Shown piece by piece: positions 7,818 to 15,611 of a stretch of 64,000 nt of DNA. The stretch is from JASLQO01 sp002327525 (GTDB lineage Bacteria > Pseudomonadota > Gammaproteobacteria > Pseudomonadales > Azotimanducaceae), in NCBI GenBank assembly GCA_030744435.1, contig JASLQO010000002.1:62001-126000 (forward strand), written 5' to 3'. The position numbers were made by a program, and so were the translations under genes. The notes under the pieces are model-generated. The model was not told the DNA's origin. It worked only from the letters and a program-made list of their open reading frames with translations, and searched no databases. Numbering within the stretch: position 1 is the first letter of the stretch; every line of letters starts with the position of its first letter.

Positions 7818-8476
7818 GTGTGCACACCCTCGTGCGAGGCAACGATGACGAGATCGGCTGCGTTGCGCGCGAATACGCCGTTGCATACCACACCTGGGAT
7901 GTCGTTGATGGCGGACTCGAGCGCTGGTGGATCGGCGATCTTCAGTCCGTGCACATCCAGAATGATGTTGCCATTATCGGTAGTGAATTCCTGACGCCAT
8001 TCGGGTGCCCCTCCGAATTCCACCAGGGCGCGTGCTACCAGGCCTCTCGCCATGGGAACGACCTCCACCGGGAGGGGAAAGGCGCCCAGGGTATCCACCA
8101 TCTTCGAATCATCGACGATGCACACGAACCTCTCTGAGGATGCCGCAACGATCTTCTCGCGGGTGAGCGCACCGCCACCGCCTTTCAGCAGACAGCGATT
8201 GCCGTCGACCTCATCCGCCCCATCGACATACACCAGCACCTCTCCGGCGGCGTTCAGGTCCAGTACTGGAATGCCGTGGCCGTTCAGGCGGTCCGCACTC
8301 GCCTTGCTGCTCGCCACCGTGGCATCGAAGGTGTGTTTGATTGCTGCCAGTGCGTCGATGAAAGCGTTGGCGGTGGAGCCGGTGCCCACTCCGACGACGG
8401 ACTTGGCGTCCAGAAGCGGTGCGATTTCGGTTATGGCTGCCTCCGCCGCCCTGCGTTTTCTGGTGTCCTGCGTCAT
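7811..8476 (-). CDS. rpiA: Ribose-5-phosphate isomerase A
   Basis: A 221-residue enzyme that interconverts ribose 5-phosphate and ribulose 5-phosphate in the pentose phosphate pathway. Seen: GVGTGSTANAF and SSKAS phosphate-binding loops, the catalytic DGADEVD motif and KGGGGALTREKI, all diagnostic. The ATG at 8476 (MTQDTRKR) matches the usual N-terminus; an in-frame TTG nine bases upstream is less likely. It is divergent from ilvA with only 31 bases between starts, so the two promoters must overlap each other or the coding ends. Length is normal for the family. Confidence 0.97.
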   Translation of the reverse strand: MTQDTRKRRAAEAAITEIAPLLDAKSVVGVGTGSTANAFIDALAAIKHTFDATVASSKASADRLNGHGIPVLDLNAAGEVLVYVDGADEVDGNRCLLKGGGGALTREKIVAASSERFVCIVDDSKMVDTLGAFPLPVEVVPMARGLVARALVEFGGAPEWRQEFTTDNGNIILDVHGLKIADPPALESAINDIPGVVCNGVFARNAADLVIVASHEGVHTL

Positions 8477-8507
8477 ACTGTGCAATTGCCTCGGAAACTG
8501 ATTGGAA

Positions 8508-10022
8508 ATGCTGGAACGCTACGTCAAGAAGATCCTCGCGTCGCGCGTGTACGATGTCGCCAACGAGACGCCATTGCAAGATGCCCGCAATCTGTCCACG
8601 CGTCTTGGGCACCAGATCGGGCTCAAGCGGGAAGATCTGCAGCCGGTCTTTTCGTTCAAGCTGCGTGGTGCCTACAACAAGATGGCGGGACTGTCTGCCG
8701 AGCAGCGCGCCCGCGGGGTGATCGCCTCCTCCGCCGGCAATCATGCCCAGGGTGTTGCCCTGGCGGCGGAACGCCTGAACATGCGTGCCCACATCGTCAT
8801 GGGCCGCAACGCCCCGAGCATCAAGGTCGAGGCGGTTCGAAACCTCGGGGGTCACGTCATTCTGCATGGAGACACTTACGACGACGCTGCCGAACAGGCG
8901 CACAAACTGGCCCAACGACATGGATACACGTTTGTGCATCCCTACGACGATCCCGATGTCATCGCCGGACAGGGTACCGTCGGTATGGAGATCATGAATC
9001 AGCGTTCGGACGTGGACGCCATTTTCGTGCCGGTGGGCGGTGGTGGCCTAATCGCGGGTATCTCGGCATATGTGAAATACCTGCGCCCGCAAACCCGCGT
9101 CATTGGCGTGGAAGCGACAGGATCGGCGTGCATGGCGGCGGCCCTGGCAGAAGGCAGGCGTGTGCGCCTCGCGTACGACGAGCTGGATCTCTTCGCGGAC
9201 GGTGTGGCGGTGGCCCAGGTCGGTAAGGAGCCGTTCCGGATCGCACGTAAATGTGTGGATCGTGTGATCAAGGTATCCACCGATGAGATCTGTGCGGCGG
9301 TGAAAGACGTGTTCGATGAGACGCGCGCGGTTGCGGAACCGGCCGGGGCGCTGGCGCTGGCGGGGCTCAAGAAGTACGCCGAGGGTCGGGTCAGGCCGAA
9401 TCAGAAGCTGGTCGCCGTGGTCAGCGGTGCTAACGTCAATTTCGATCGCCTGCGACACATCGCCGAGCGGGCCGAGGTGGGCGAGCATCGGGAGATCATC
9501 CTGGGGGTTACCATCGAGGAGGAGGCCGGCAGCTTCCGACGATTCTGTCAAGCGCTCGGAAAACGCGGCGTCACCGAGTTCAACTACCGCTTCGCAAGCC
9601 CGGACACAGCGCACGTGTACGTGGGCCTGCAGGTGGCCGAAGGGGAGACGCGTTCCGACCTGATCCACGAGATTTCTGCGGCCGGGTACCGGGTATCAGA
9701 CATGACGGAAAACGAGACCGCCAAGCTGCACGTGCGGCACATGGTGGGGGGGCGAGCGTTCGGTCGCAAACAGGAGCTGCTGTACCGTTTCGAGTTTCCG
9801 GAGCGCGCTGGGGCATTGATGAAGTTCTTGTCGGGTCTCGGGAGTCGCTGGAACATCACGCTGTTCCACTACCGCAACCACGGAGCGGCATGGGGGCGAG
9901 TGCTGGTTGGCTTCGAGGGGGTGGACAACGATCGCACCGCGCTCGCCAGTTACCTCGACCGGATCGGTTACCGCTACTGGGAGGAGTCTGATAATCCGGC
10001 TTACGGGCTGTTCCTCAAATAG
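8508..10022 (+). CDS. ilvA: Threonine ammonia-lyase, biosynthetic
   Basis: A 504-residue PLP enzyme that deaminates threonine to 2-oxobutyrate, the entry step of isoleucine synthesis. Seen: the PLP lysine in FSFKLRGAYNKM (Lys51), SSAGNHAQG, the phosphate-binding VGGGGLIAG loop, and two C-terminal ACT-like regulatory domains from about residue 325. The two ACT domains indicate the isoleucine-inhibited biosynthetic form, not the catabolic TdcB form. The start ATG at 8508 gives the N-terminus MLERYVKKIL, which is usual. Its last 8 bases overlap the end of the convergent unknown gene. Confidence 0.97.
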   Translation: MLERYVKKILASRVYDVANETPLQDARNLSTRLGHQIGLKREDLQPVFSFKLRGAYNKMAGLSAEQRARGVIASSAGNHAQGVALAAERLNMRAHIVMGRNAPSIKVEAVRNLGGHVILHGDTYDDAAEQAHKLAQRHGYTFVHPYDDPDVIAGQGTVGMEIMNQRSDVDAIFVPVGGGGLIAGISAYVKYLRPQTRVIGVEATGSACMAAALAEGRRVRLAYDELDLFADGVAVAQVGKEPFRIARKCVDRVIKVSTDEICAAVKDVFDETRAVAEPAGALALAGLKKYAEGRVRPNQKLVAVVSGANVNFDRLRHIAERAEVGEHREIILGVTIEEEAGSFRRFCQALGKRGVTEFNYRFASPDTAHVYVGLQVAEGETRSDLIHEISAAGYRVSDMTENETAKLHVRHMVGGRAFGRKQELLYRFEFPERAGALMKFLSGLGSRWNITLFHYRNHGAAWGRVLVGFEGVDNDRTALASYLDRIGYRYWEESDNPAYGLFLK

Positions 10023-10434
10023 GGACGCGTATTTCGAATAGCCCGCCTGAAAACGGGCGCACCGAGAACCCCTCGGCATCATCGGTGTCATCATCCCAGA
10101 ACACCTCCAGATCACGGGGCAGGGATTTGCCGCGTTTCAGTCGTGGATAGATACGCTTGAGATCGGCGATCATCTTCAATACGAAAGGATCGGTGCGTAC
10201 GCTGGTGTCGTCGATGGAACTGATTAGATCGAGTGTGGAGATGGCGAACCAGAAGGCGTCCTCGCCCGGCAGCGGATCGCGCAGAGGCGGCATCGCCGCG
10301 ATGGAGTATTCATCCTGGCGGATCCGCTCGACCAGCGCGCTCACGTCCTTGTTGCCTACCAGCAGGGGAGATGCTCTTCCGAGCAGGGCGAGTACCTTTG
10401 GTTTGTAGTAGTCGAGCAGTTTCGCGGCTTCCAT
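10015..10434 (-). CDS. Hypothetical protein, 139 residues
   Basis: I do not recognise this family. The protein is soluble-looking and has no signal peptide. It has an N-terminal helix-rich stretch (MEAAKLLDYYKPKVLALLGR), a middle containing PPLRDPLPGEDAFWF, and an acidic DDDTDDAEG stretch before a short beta-like C-terminus. Its stop overlaps the convergent ilvA stop by 8 bases. Upstream on the same strand lies def, 173 bases away, so co-transcription from the ygfA-def unit is possible. The coding frame is clean and of normal codon use, which supports a real gene. Confidence 0.6.
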   Translation of the reverse strand: MEAAKLLDYYKPKVLALLGRASPLLVGNKDVSALVERIRQDEYSIAAMPPLRDPLPGEDAFWFAISTLDLISSIDDTSVRTDPFVLKMIADLKRIYPRLKRGKSLPRDLEVFWDDDTDDAEGFSVRPFSGGLFEIRVPI

Positions 10435-10607
10435 GGGTCGTCCCCTTTGGTGATCTGAAGGGACATTTGTACACCACGGGCCGGTCTACTGATGTCATCC
10501 GAAAACCAGTGCGTTTGTACGAGTTTGCCCTGTTGCCGGGCCCTAGAGGCCCTGGCTGAAAGGAGAGAACACCAAGCGCCACGCCGGTCATCGGCGAGCA
10601 GGTCGGA

Positions 10608-11147
10608 TCAATCCGGAGCGAGGTGGTAGCGTTGAAATTCCTCCTCGAACATCAGCAGCGACCAGTCATCGATGTGGTCGATGTACAAGCGCCCGTCGAG
10701 ATGGTCGAATTCGTGTTGCGCGACGGTTGCGAAAAAACCTTTCAGCTCCAATTGACAGCTGCCGCCGTCGAGATCCTGGTACGTGATGCGCACATGCTGC
10801 GGCCGTTCTACGAACCCGCGTAATCCGGGGACTGACAAGCACCCTTCCCAGAAACCGACACATGAGGGGTTCATCACCTCGATCTCGGGATTGACGAAAA
10901 CGGTGAGCGGCAGGTTCGCCAGTTCTCCGTAGCGGCTCTCTCCCCCCTCGATCTCGATGATGGCCAGGCGTATCGGTTCGTCTATCTGGGGCGCGGCCAG
11001 GCCGATACCGGCGTAGTCGTGCAGCGTATCGCACATGTCGGCCACCAGACGGCGCAGGTCTTCGCTGCCAATTTCGTTCGGCATGAGCCTGCGGGCTGGT
11101 CGGCGCAGCGTCGGGTGCCCCATGCGTATGATCTTTCTTACTGCCAT
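10608..11147 (-). CDS. def: Peptide deformylase
   Basis: A 179-residue metallo-enzyme that removes the formyl group from the initiator methionine of new proteins. All three family motifs are present: GIGLAAPQ (residues 47-54), EGCLS with metal ligand Cys103, and QHEFDHLDG with His145, catalytic Glu146 and His149. In the family the metal is normally Fe(II). It lies 7 bases downstream of ygfA on the same strand, so the two are probably one transcript. This location differs from the classic def-fmt pair, so a second def may exist elsewhere. Confidence 0.95.
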   Translation of the reverse strand: MAVRKIIRMGHPTLRRPARRLMPNEIGSEDLRRLVADMCDTLHDYAGIGLAAPQIDEPIRLAIIEIEGGESRYGELANLPLTVFVNPEIEVMNPSCVGFWEGCLSVPGLRGFVERPQHVRITYQDLDGGSCQLELKGFFATVAQHEFDHLDGRLYIDHIDDWSLLMFEEEFQRYHLAPD

Positions 11148-11154
11148 CGCCGCC

Positions 11155-11787
11155 TCAGTCTCGCCCTCCCGCGGCGGCTGGAAACTGTTGCCAGCCGGAC
11201 TCGGTCACCACGGCATCCAGTGCCACGTCCCATGGCTCTGCGCAGAGATCATCCGCGTGCTGCAGATCGTATGCAATGCCCACGAGCCGCGGCCGCAGGC
11301 GGCGCGGTAGGGGTGCGAAGTGCCGGTCGTAGTATCCAGCGCCCATGCCGAGCCGGTTGCCATGCCGGTCGAATGCCACCATCGGCGTGAGCACGACCTG
11401 TATGGAGCGCGTGTCGATTGCCGCTGCGTCGAGGGCCGGTTCCAGAATGCCGTAGCGGTTGGTTGCTCCCTGTTCGCCAGGTTGATGACGATAGAAGCTC
11501 ATCTGGCCACGAGCGGCTACCACGGGTAGAGCGAGGGTCTTGCCCATCTGGTGCAGGCGCAACAGCAATGCGCTGAGATCCGGCTCGCCATCGGCCGCGG
11601 CGAATGCCGCAATACGGCGCGCCTTCAGCAGTGCCAGGCCGGACATCGCGTGACATACGATGGCGTGCGTGCGCTGCGCGCGTTCGCGCGGAGTGAGGCT
11701 GCGGCGCGCCTGGCGATAATGACGGCGCAGGCTGGCGCGGCCGGTGCCAGGCAGGTTGGTTGGGGGTGGGGCGGTGGACTGAGAAAT
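11155..11787 (-). CDS. ygfA: 5-formyltetrahydrofolate cyclo-ligase, probable AUU start
   Basis: Converts 5-formyltetrahydrofolate to 5,10-methenyltetrahydrofolate with ATP. Seen: the basic N-terminal LRRHYRQARRSL segment that contacts folate and ATP, and the nucleotide-binding loop GMGAGYYDRHF. The core is about the usual length. No ATG, GTG or TTG lies in frame between the end of the 6S RNA gene and the conserved core; the only upstream TTG (11841) is inside 6S. An ATT at 11785-11787 sits 7 bases after a strong ribosome-binding site GGGAGG (11795-11800), so I take it as the start (210 residues). AUU initiation is rare but known for infC. The gene is the usual partner of 6S RNA. Confidence 0.85.
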   Translation of the reverse strand: MSQSTAPPPTNLPGTGRASLRRHYRQARRSLTPRERAQRTHAIVCHAMSGLALLKARRIAAFAAADGEPDLSALLLRLHQMGKTLALPVVAARGQMSFYRHQPGEQGATNRYGILEPALDAAAIDTRSIQVVLTPMVAFDRHGNRLGMGAGYYDRHFAPLPRRLRPRLVGIAYDLQHADDLCAEPWDVALDAVVTESGWQQFPAAAGGRD

Positions 11788-11793
11788 GAGAAA

Positions 11794-12005
11794 GCCTCCC
11801 GAAATGCCGCTGTTGGTTTGCCCTGAACCGTTTTGGCTCAAGGCGGGGACCCGGGCAAGACCTAAGGCTTCCCATTCAGTCTTACTACGGTTTTAGACCT
11901 TATATAAGCCTGCGATGGGCTGGCACACCGGTACCGGCGCCGAAGTCTCCTTTAGTTTCTCTAACGGCTCAAGGACGACACCAACTGGCGCACATTCCAG
12001 GAGAC
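11794..12005 (-). ncRNA. ssrS: 6S RNA
   Basis: Regulatory RNA that binds sigma70 RNA polymerase in stationary phase by mimicking an open promoter. Placement between zapA and ygfA is the conserved gammaproteobacterial location. The 5' arm GTCTCCTGGAATG (12005-11993) pairs over 13 positions, including G-U pairs, with the 3' arm CATTTCGGGAGGC (11806-11794), giving the closing stem. Inside are the typical CCTTGAGCC on the 5' side and CCTTGAGCC...GGTTCAGGG on the 3' side. At about 212 bases it is somewhat longer than the 184 of E. coli. The 3' arm also holds the ygfA ribosome-binding site. Confidence 0.85.
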
Positions 12006-12012
12006 GTGTCGA

Positions 12013-12041
12013 AGAATATCCTCCGTGAGCCTCGATGTCAG
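12013..12041 (-). promoter_or_regulatory. Sigma70 promoter of 6S RNA
   Basis: On the minus strand CTGACA (12041-12036) and TATTCT (12018-12013) have a 17-base spacer. They place the transcription start near 12006, which is exactly where the predicted 6S closing stem begins. Confidence 0.65.
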
Positions 12042-12092
12042 CGTTGACAAATCCAGAATGTGAAGTTCGTCGCGCGACTGCAAAGACCGCCC

Positions 12093-12398
12093 TCAGGGGT
12101 TGAGTTGTTTCTGCTCAGCGAGTGCATCACCCACTTTTTGCGTCAGTTTGTCTACCCGCTCATGGTCTTGTGAGGTGTCGGAATCACTGCGCAGAAAGTC
12201 GTCGGCGATGTTGAGTGCGGCCATTACCGCGATGCGGTCGAGACCCACCACCTTGCCGCTCTCGCGAATCGCCTTCATGTGATTGTTCAACAGGCGGGCG
12301 GATGCCGTCAGCGCGTCCACCTCGTCCGGGGCGCAACTCACCTCATAGTCCTTTTCTAGGATTCTTACTGTGACGGTAGTGGGGGGATTAGAACTCAC
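12093..12398 (-). CDS. zapA: Cell division protein ZapA
   Basis: A 101-residue FtsZ-ring-associated protein that cross-links FtsZ protofilaments at midcell. Seen: the N-terminal TVTVRILEKDYEVSCAPDE beta region, the conserved LLNNHMKAIRESGKVVGLDR helix, VMAALNIADDFL, and a C-terminal coiled coil. The GTG at 12398 is the start, with GAGGA 9 bases upstream. It follows the ZapB-like gene by 40 bases on the same strand and precedes 6S RNA, the standard arrangement in this class. Confidence 0.95.
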   Translation of the reverse strand: MSSNPPTTVTVRILEKDYEVSCAPDEVDALTASARLLNNHMKAIRESGKVVGLDRIAVMAALNIADDFLRSDSDTSQDHERVDKLTQKVGDALAEQKQLNP

Positions 12399-12438
12399 GG
12401 GTTTCGGATCCTCGGAATTGATGGATGAATGGACGGTG

Positions 12439-12654
12439 TCAGTCCTGTTCGAGCGACTTCAGTCGCGTGATCATTGACTCGACCCGCCCCTTGGTGAGCT
12501 CGTTTTTCTCGATGAGTTTGGCCCGCTCCATCGTCCAGTTCTGCTGCTGGGTGCGTAGCGCCCGGTTCTCTCGTGTGAGCACCTGCGTCAGCTCGATGAG
12601 TTCGGCGACCCGGCCTTCCAACGCTGTCCACGCCTGTTCTGCCTGGCTTGACAT
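12439..12654 (-). CDS. ZapB-like coiled-coil protein (TIGR02449-type)
   Basis: A 71-residue protein predicted to be a single coiled coil, rich in Glu, Arg, Gln and Leu in heptads (for example VAELIELTQVLTRENRALRT). It matches my memory of the short ZapB-like family encoded just upstream of zapA. By analogy it would bridge ZapA and the divisome, but this role is inferred from context and shape. It starts at ATG 12654 and is followed by zapA. Confidence 0.8.
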   Translation of the reverse strand: MSSQAEQAWTALEGRVAELIELTQVLTRENRALRTQQQNWTMERAKLIEKNELTKGRVESMITRLKSLEQD

Positions 12655-12893
12655 GCTTTATACCCGAATGTCGGTCGATGAACGCTGTAGTGTGGCCTGA
12701 AAGCGGCGCCAAGTGAAGGCTTGTGCATTGGTCGGCGCGCTCGGTGGATCCGACCCGAATGCACCCGATATCGCAGCTACTGGCGTGCCGAGGGGGTGGG
12801 TCTGGCGCTTGGATGGGCTAGCTGGTCTGCAAGCATGCACGATGCTGCTAGGATGGCGGTTCCGGCGGTAGGCTCGATGGTGGGTGACGAATC

Positions 12894-13433
12894 GTGAGTG
12901 ATCTTGATGTGCTGGCGCTGCAAGCCAGCCACGGACTGAGTTCGGCCGAGCTGCACGGCGTCGTGTGCGGTCTGGTGGCTGCAGATGCTGGCGCTTTCAA
13001 TCTCGAGCGCCTGCTGTTGCTCGTTGGCGAGGATGCGCTCACTGACCAGTTTGCCGTGCATGCGTTTGTCGAAGCGGTGATGACGGAGCTGTTTGCCGAA
13101 GATATGCGCTTCTTACCTCTCCTGCCGGACGATGATGAAACGCTGGCAGACCGTACGGTGGCGCTGGCCCAGTGGTGTGGCTCGTTCGCGGCTGGCTTTG
13201 CCGCGGCAGTGGGCGACCTGCCCGCCGCACCGGACGAGGTGGGGGAGATTCTGCGCGACTTTGTGGCCATTTCTGAACTCGAAGAAGCGAAGAACACGAA
13301 CGAGGACACCGAACGCGACCTTTTTGAACTGGTGGAGTTCGCCAAGGTGGGTGCACTGTTGTTGCTTGCGACCATGAACGGCGACGAGCGGATCAACGAT
13401 GCGTCCGCAATCGACGCGGAGAATGAGCTCTGA
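12894..13433 (+). CDS. ygfB: UPF0149 family protein YgfB
   Basis: A 179-residue, mostly helical, acidic protein. Seen: the LDVLALQASHGLSSAELHGV N-terminus with VVCGLVAADAG, the QWCGSFAAGFAAAVG segment and the EILRDFVAISEL segment, all typical of YgfB. The molecular role is poorly known in general; in Pseudomonas it has been linked to control of antibiotic-response genes. The start is GTG at 12894. The stop overlaps the pepP start (TGATG), so the two are translationally coupled, and the gene is divergent from the zapB-zapA-6S unit across a 239-base region that must hold both promoters. Confidence 0.92.
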   Translation: MSDLDVLALQASHGLSSAELHGVVCGLVAADAGAFNLERLLLLVGEDALTDQFAVHAFVEAVMTELFAEDMRFLPLLPDDDETLADRTVALAQWCGSFAAGFAAAVGDLPAAPDEVGEILRDFVAISELEEAKNTNEDTERDLFELVEFAKVGALLLLATMNGDERINDASAIDAENEL

Positions 13434-14758
13434 TGCGTCAGGCATTCACTCCCGCGGAGTTCAAGCGGCGGCGTCGCAGGCTGATGGGCATGATGGTGCC
13501 GGGTTCGGTCGCCGTCGTGCCGGGCGCGGCGCTCAAATTGCGCAACCGCGATGTCGACTATCCGTTCCGCCAGGACAGTGACTTTTTCTATCTGAGCGGA
13601 TTTGCGGAGCCTGATTCGGTGCTGGTATTCGCTCCCGGTCGCGAGCACGGTGAGGTGATCCTGTTCTGCCCGGAGCGAGATGGTTTGAGTGAGCGCTGGA
13701 ATGGCGAACGCATGGGGCCCGAGCGCGCGACGCAAATGCTGGGTGTGGACGATGCGTTTCCCGTGGGCGATCTCGGCGACATTCTTCCCGGAATGCTCGA
13801 GGGGCGTGAGACCATCTACGTGATGCTGGGCGAGCACCCGGAGTTTGATCAGCGTTTGCTGGCGATGGTGAGTGATATCCGTGCGCGTGAAGCGGGCGGC
13901 GCCCAGCCGCCGGGGGAGTTCGTGACATTGAAACATCTGTTGCACGAACAGCGGCTTTTCAAGTCGCCCGGTGAACTGAAGATCATGCGCAAGGCGGGTG
14001 CCATTACCACCGCCGCGCACCACCGTGCCATGCGCAACTGCAAACCCGGTATGACGGAGGCACAGCTCGAGGCCGAACTGGTGCACGAGTTCATGACGAG
14101 CGGAGCGCGACACGCTGCCTATCCATCTATCGTTGGTGGCGGTGCGAATGCTTGCGTGCTGCACTACATAGACAATCGGGATACGCTGCGGGCGGGAGAT
14201 CTGGTGCTGATCGATGCAGGCTGTGAGTACCAACACTACGCGGCGGATGTGACGCGCACTTTCCCGGTAAACGGGAAGTTCAGCGAGCCCCAGGCGGCTC
14301 TGTACGACCTCGTTCTGCGCGCCCAGCTCGCGGCGATCGATGCTTGTCGGGCGGGTAACGCATTTAACATACCGCACGAGACAGCCGTCGGGATCATGGT
14401 AGATGGGCTGATCGAATTCGGCATTCTCGAAGGGGAGCGGGCCGACGTCATCGAAGGCGAGCGATACAAGACCTTTTGCCCGCACAAGACCTCCCATTGG
14501 CTGGGTCTCGATGTGCATGATGTGGGCGACTACCGCCTCGATGGCCATTGGCGGGATCTGCGGGAAGGCATGGTGCTGACCATCGAGCCGGGCATCTATA
14601 TTCCAAACGATGAAGAACGTGCAGGGATTCCGGAGCGCTGGCGGGGGCTCGGTGTGCGCATCGAGGACGATGTGTTGATCACGGCGGATGGTCCAGAAGT
14701 GTTGAGCAAAGCACCCAAACAGCGCAGCGAAATAGAAAGCTGCATGGCCGAACGATAG
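13433..14758 (+). CDS. pepP: Xaa-Pro aminopeptidase P
   Basis: A 441-residue dinuclear metallopeptidase of family M24 that removes an N-terminal residue preceding proline. Seen: an N-terminal creatinase-like domain (to about residue 170), then the pita-bread catalytic domain with metal ligands in LIDAGCEY, AADVTRTF, TSHWLGLDVHD, TIEPGIYI and VRIEDDVL. It is cytoplasmic and of normal length. The start overlaps the ygfB stop by one base. In related genomes it is followed by intact ubiH and ubiI genes; here a pseudogene follows 10 bases downstream. Confidence 0.96.
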   Translation: MRQAFTPAEFKRRRRRLMGMMVPGSVAVVPGAALKLRNRDVDYPFRQDSDFFYLSGFAEPDSVLVFAPGREHGEVILFCPERDGLSERWNGERMGPERATQMLGVDDAFPVGDLGDILPGMLEGRETIYVMLGEHPEFDQRLLAMVSDIRAREAGGAQPPGEFVTLKHLLHEQRLFKSPGELKIMRKAGAITTAAHHRAMRNCKPGMTEAQLEAELVHEFMTSGARHAAYPSIVGGGANACVLHYIDNRDTLRAGDLVLIDAGCEYQHYAADVTRTFPVNGKFSEPQAALYDLVLRAQLAAIDACRAGNAFNIPHETAVGIMVDGLIEFGILEGERADVIEGERYKTFCPHKTSHWLGLDVHDVGDYRLDGHWRDLREGMVLTIEPGIYIPNDEERAGIPERWRGLGVRIEDDVLITADGPEVLSKAPKQRSEIESCMAER

Positions 14759-14768
14759 CGCTGTGAAC

Positions 14769-15537
14769 ATGGCCGACATCGTGGTCGTGGGTGAAGGGGG
14801 GAATGATCGGTGCCGGTGCGGCTCTGGCTGCGGCACATGCCGGCTTTTCGGTTACTCTGATCGAGCGTGACGAACCTGCGGTGCAGCCTGGGCGCCTCGG
14901 TATGGAGCTGCGAACGGTTACGCTCTTGAGGGCGTCGCGCCAGTTGTTGCAGACGCTCGGCGTGGGGGATGCACACTGCGCTACACCTTACACGGGAATG
15001 CGTGTGTAGGAGGAGTGTGGTACCGCGCAGCTGTCGTTCGAGGCGGACCAGGTAGGTGGGGCCGAACTCGGATGGATCGCGGAGAACACGGTGCTTGCCG
15101 TGCGCATGTGGGAGAGGTTGGCATGCATGGACAACGTCGGCCTTGTGACGGGTGTGAGCGTCACGATGATCACGTCGATGTCACGCTCGACGATGAGCGT
15201 CTGACAACGCGCCTGGTACTCGCTGCCGATGGCGCGCGAATGGTTCATCCGCTGGCGGGGCTCGGAGTGAATCTTGGATTCGAGGATGTGGCGGGTGTCG
15301 CGTCGGTATTGCGGGGCCTCGCGGATCCAGGCGCGGCGGGTATCTGGCGTACCTTTTCGGGTCGCCGTCGTGCGCACGATGACTTTCCTGCGGAAGGCCT
15401 ACGCCCAAACCGGCCCCGGTATGGCGTAGCTGCGCAATGCGGGCGTGCGCTGGGTAGATAGCGCCGCTGCGATCAAACGGCAGATCATCCGCGAGGCGAT
15501 GGGACTCGGTCCGGTTGCGAGATCTGCAATTGGCTGA
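14769..15537 (+). pseudogene. Decayed UbiH/UbiI-family FAD monooxygenase
   Basis: Remnant of a flavin hydroxylase of ubiquinone synthesis. Recognisable pieces: MADIVVVG at 14769, GMIGAGAALAAAHAGF and LIERDEPA after a frameshift near 14790, AELGWIAENT, LVLAADGAR, then HPLAGLGVNLGFEDVAGVA and AYAQTG near the end, with a final TGA at 15535-15537. Lesions seen: a frameshift in the dinucleotide-binding loop, TAG at 15007-15009, another frame change near 15170, loss of most of the middle (the DGAR motif runs almost directly into the HPLAG motif), and TAG at 15427-15429. It occupies the slot where related genomes have ubiH/ubiI after pepP, so this is decay in place. Confidence 0.85.
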
Positions 15538-15611
15538 TTTGCGGCTAGTGTCGGTGCAGTGCAACCGGTACACTCCCGGCCCCTTTTTTCACAGCCTGCT
15601 ATGGCGGCGCC

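Noticed and set aside
10435..10607. Small gene or RNA between def and the hypothetical gene
   Set aside because: Only short imperfect hairpins (for example CGCCG/CGGCG near 10582-10596) and no convincing frame or promoter were seen.
11788..11841. TTG at 11841 as the start of ygfA
   Set aside because: It lies inside the 6S RNA gene and has no ribosome-binding site. The ATT at 11787 has a strong one.
12848..14836. A 662-codon open frame on the minus strand
   Set aside because: It is antisense to ygfB and pepP, whose plus-strand products have conserved motifs. High GC keeps antisense frames open.
15538..15611. Glycine riboswitch before gcvT
   Set aside because: Only 74 bases separate the pseudogene from gcvT, too few for the aptamers, and no aptamer-like conserved core is visible.
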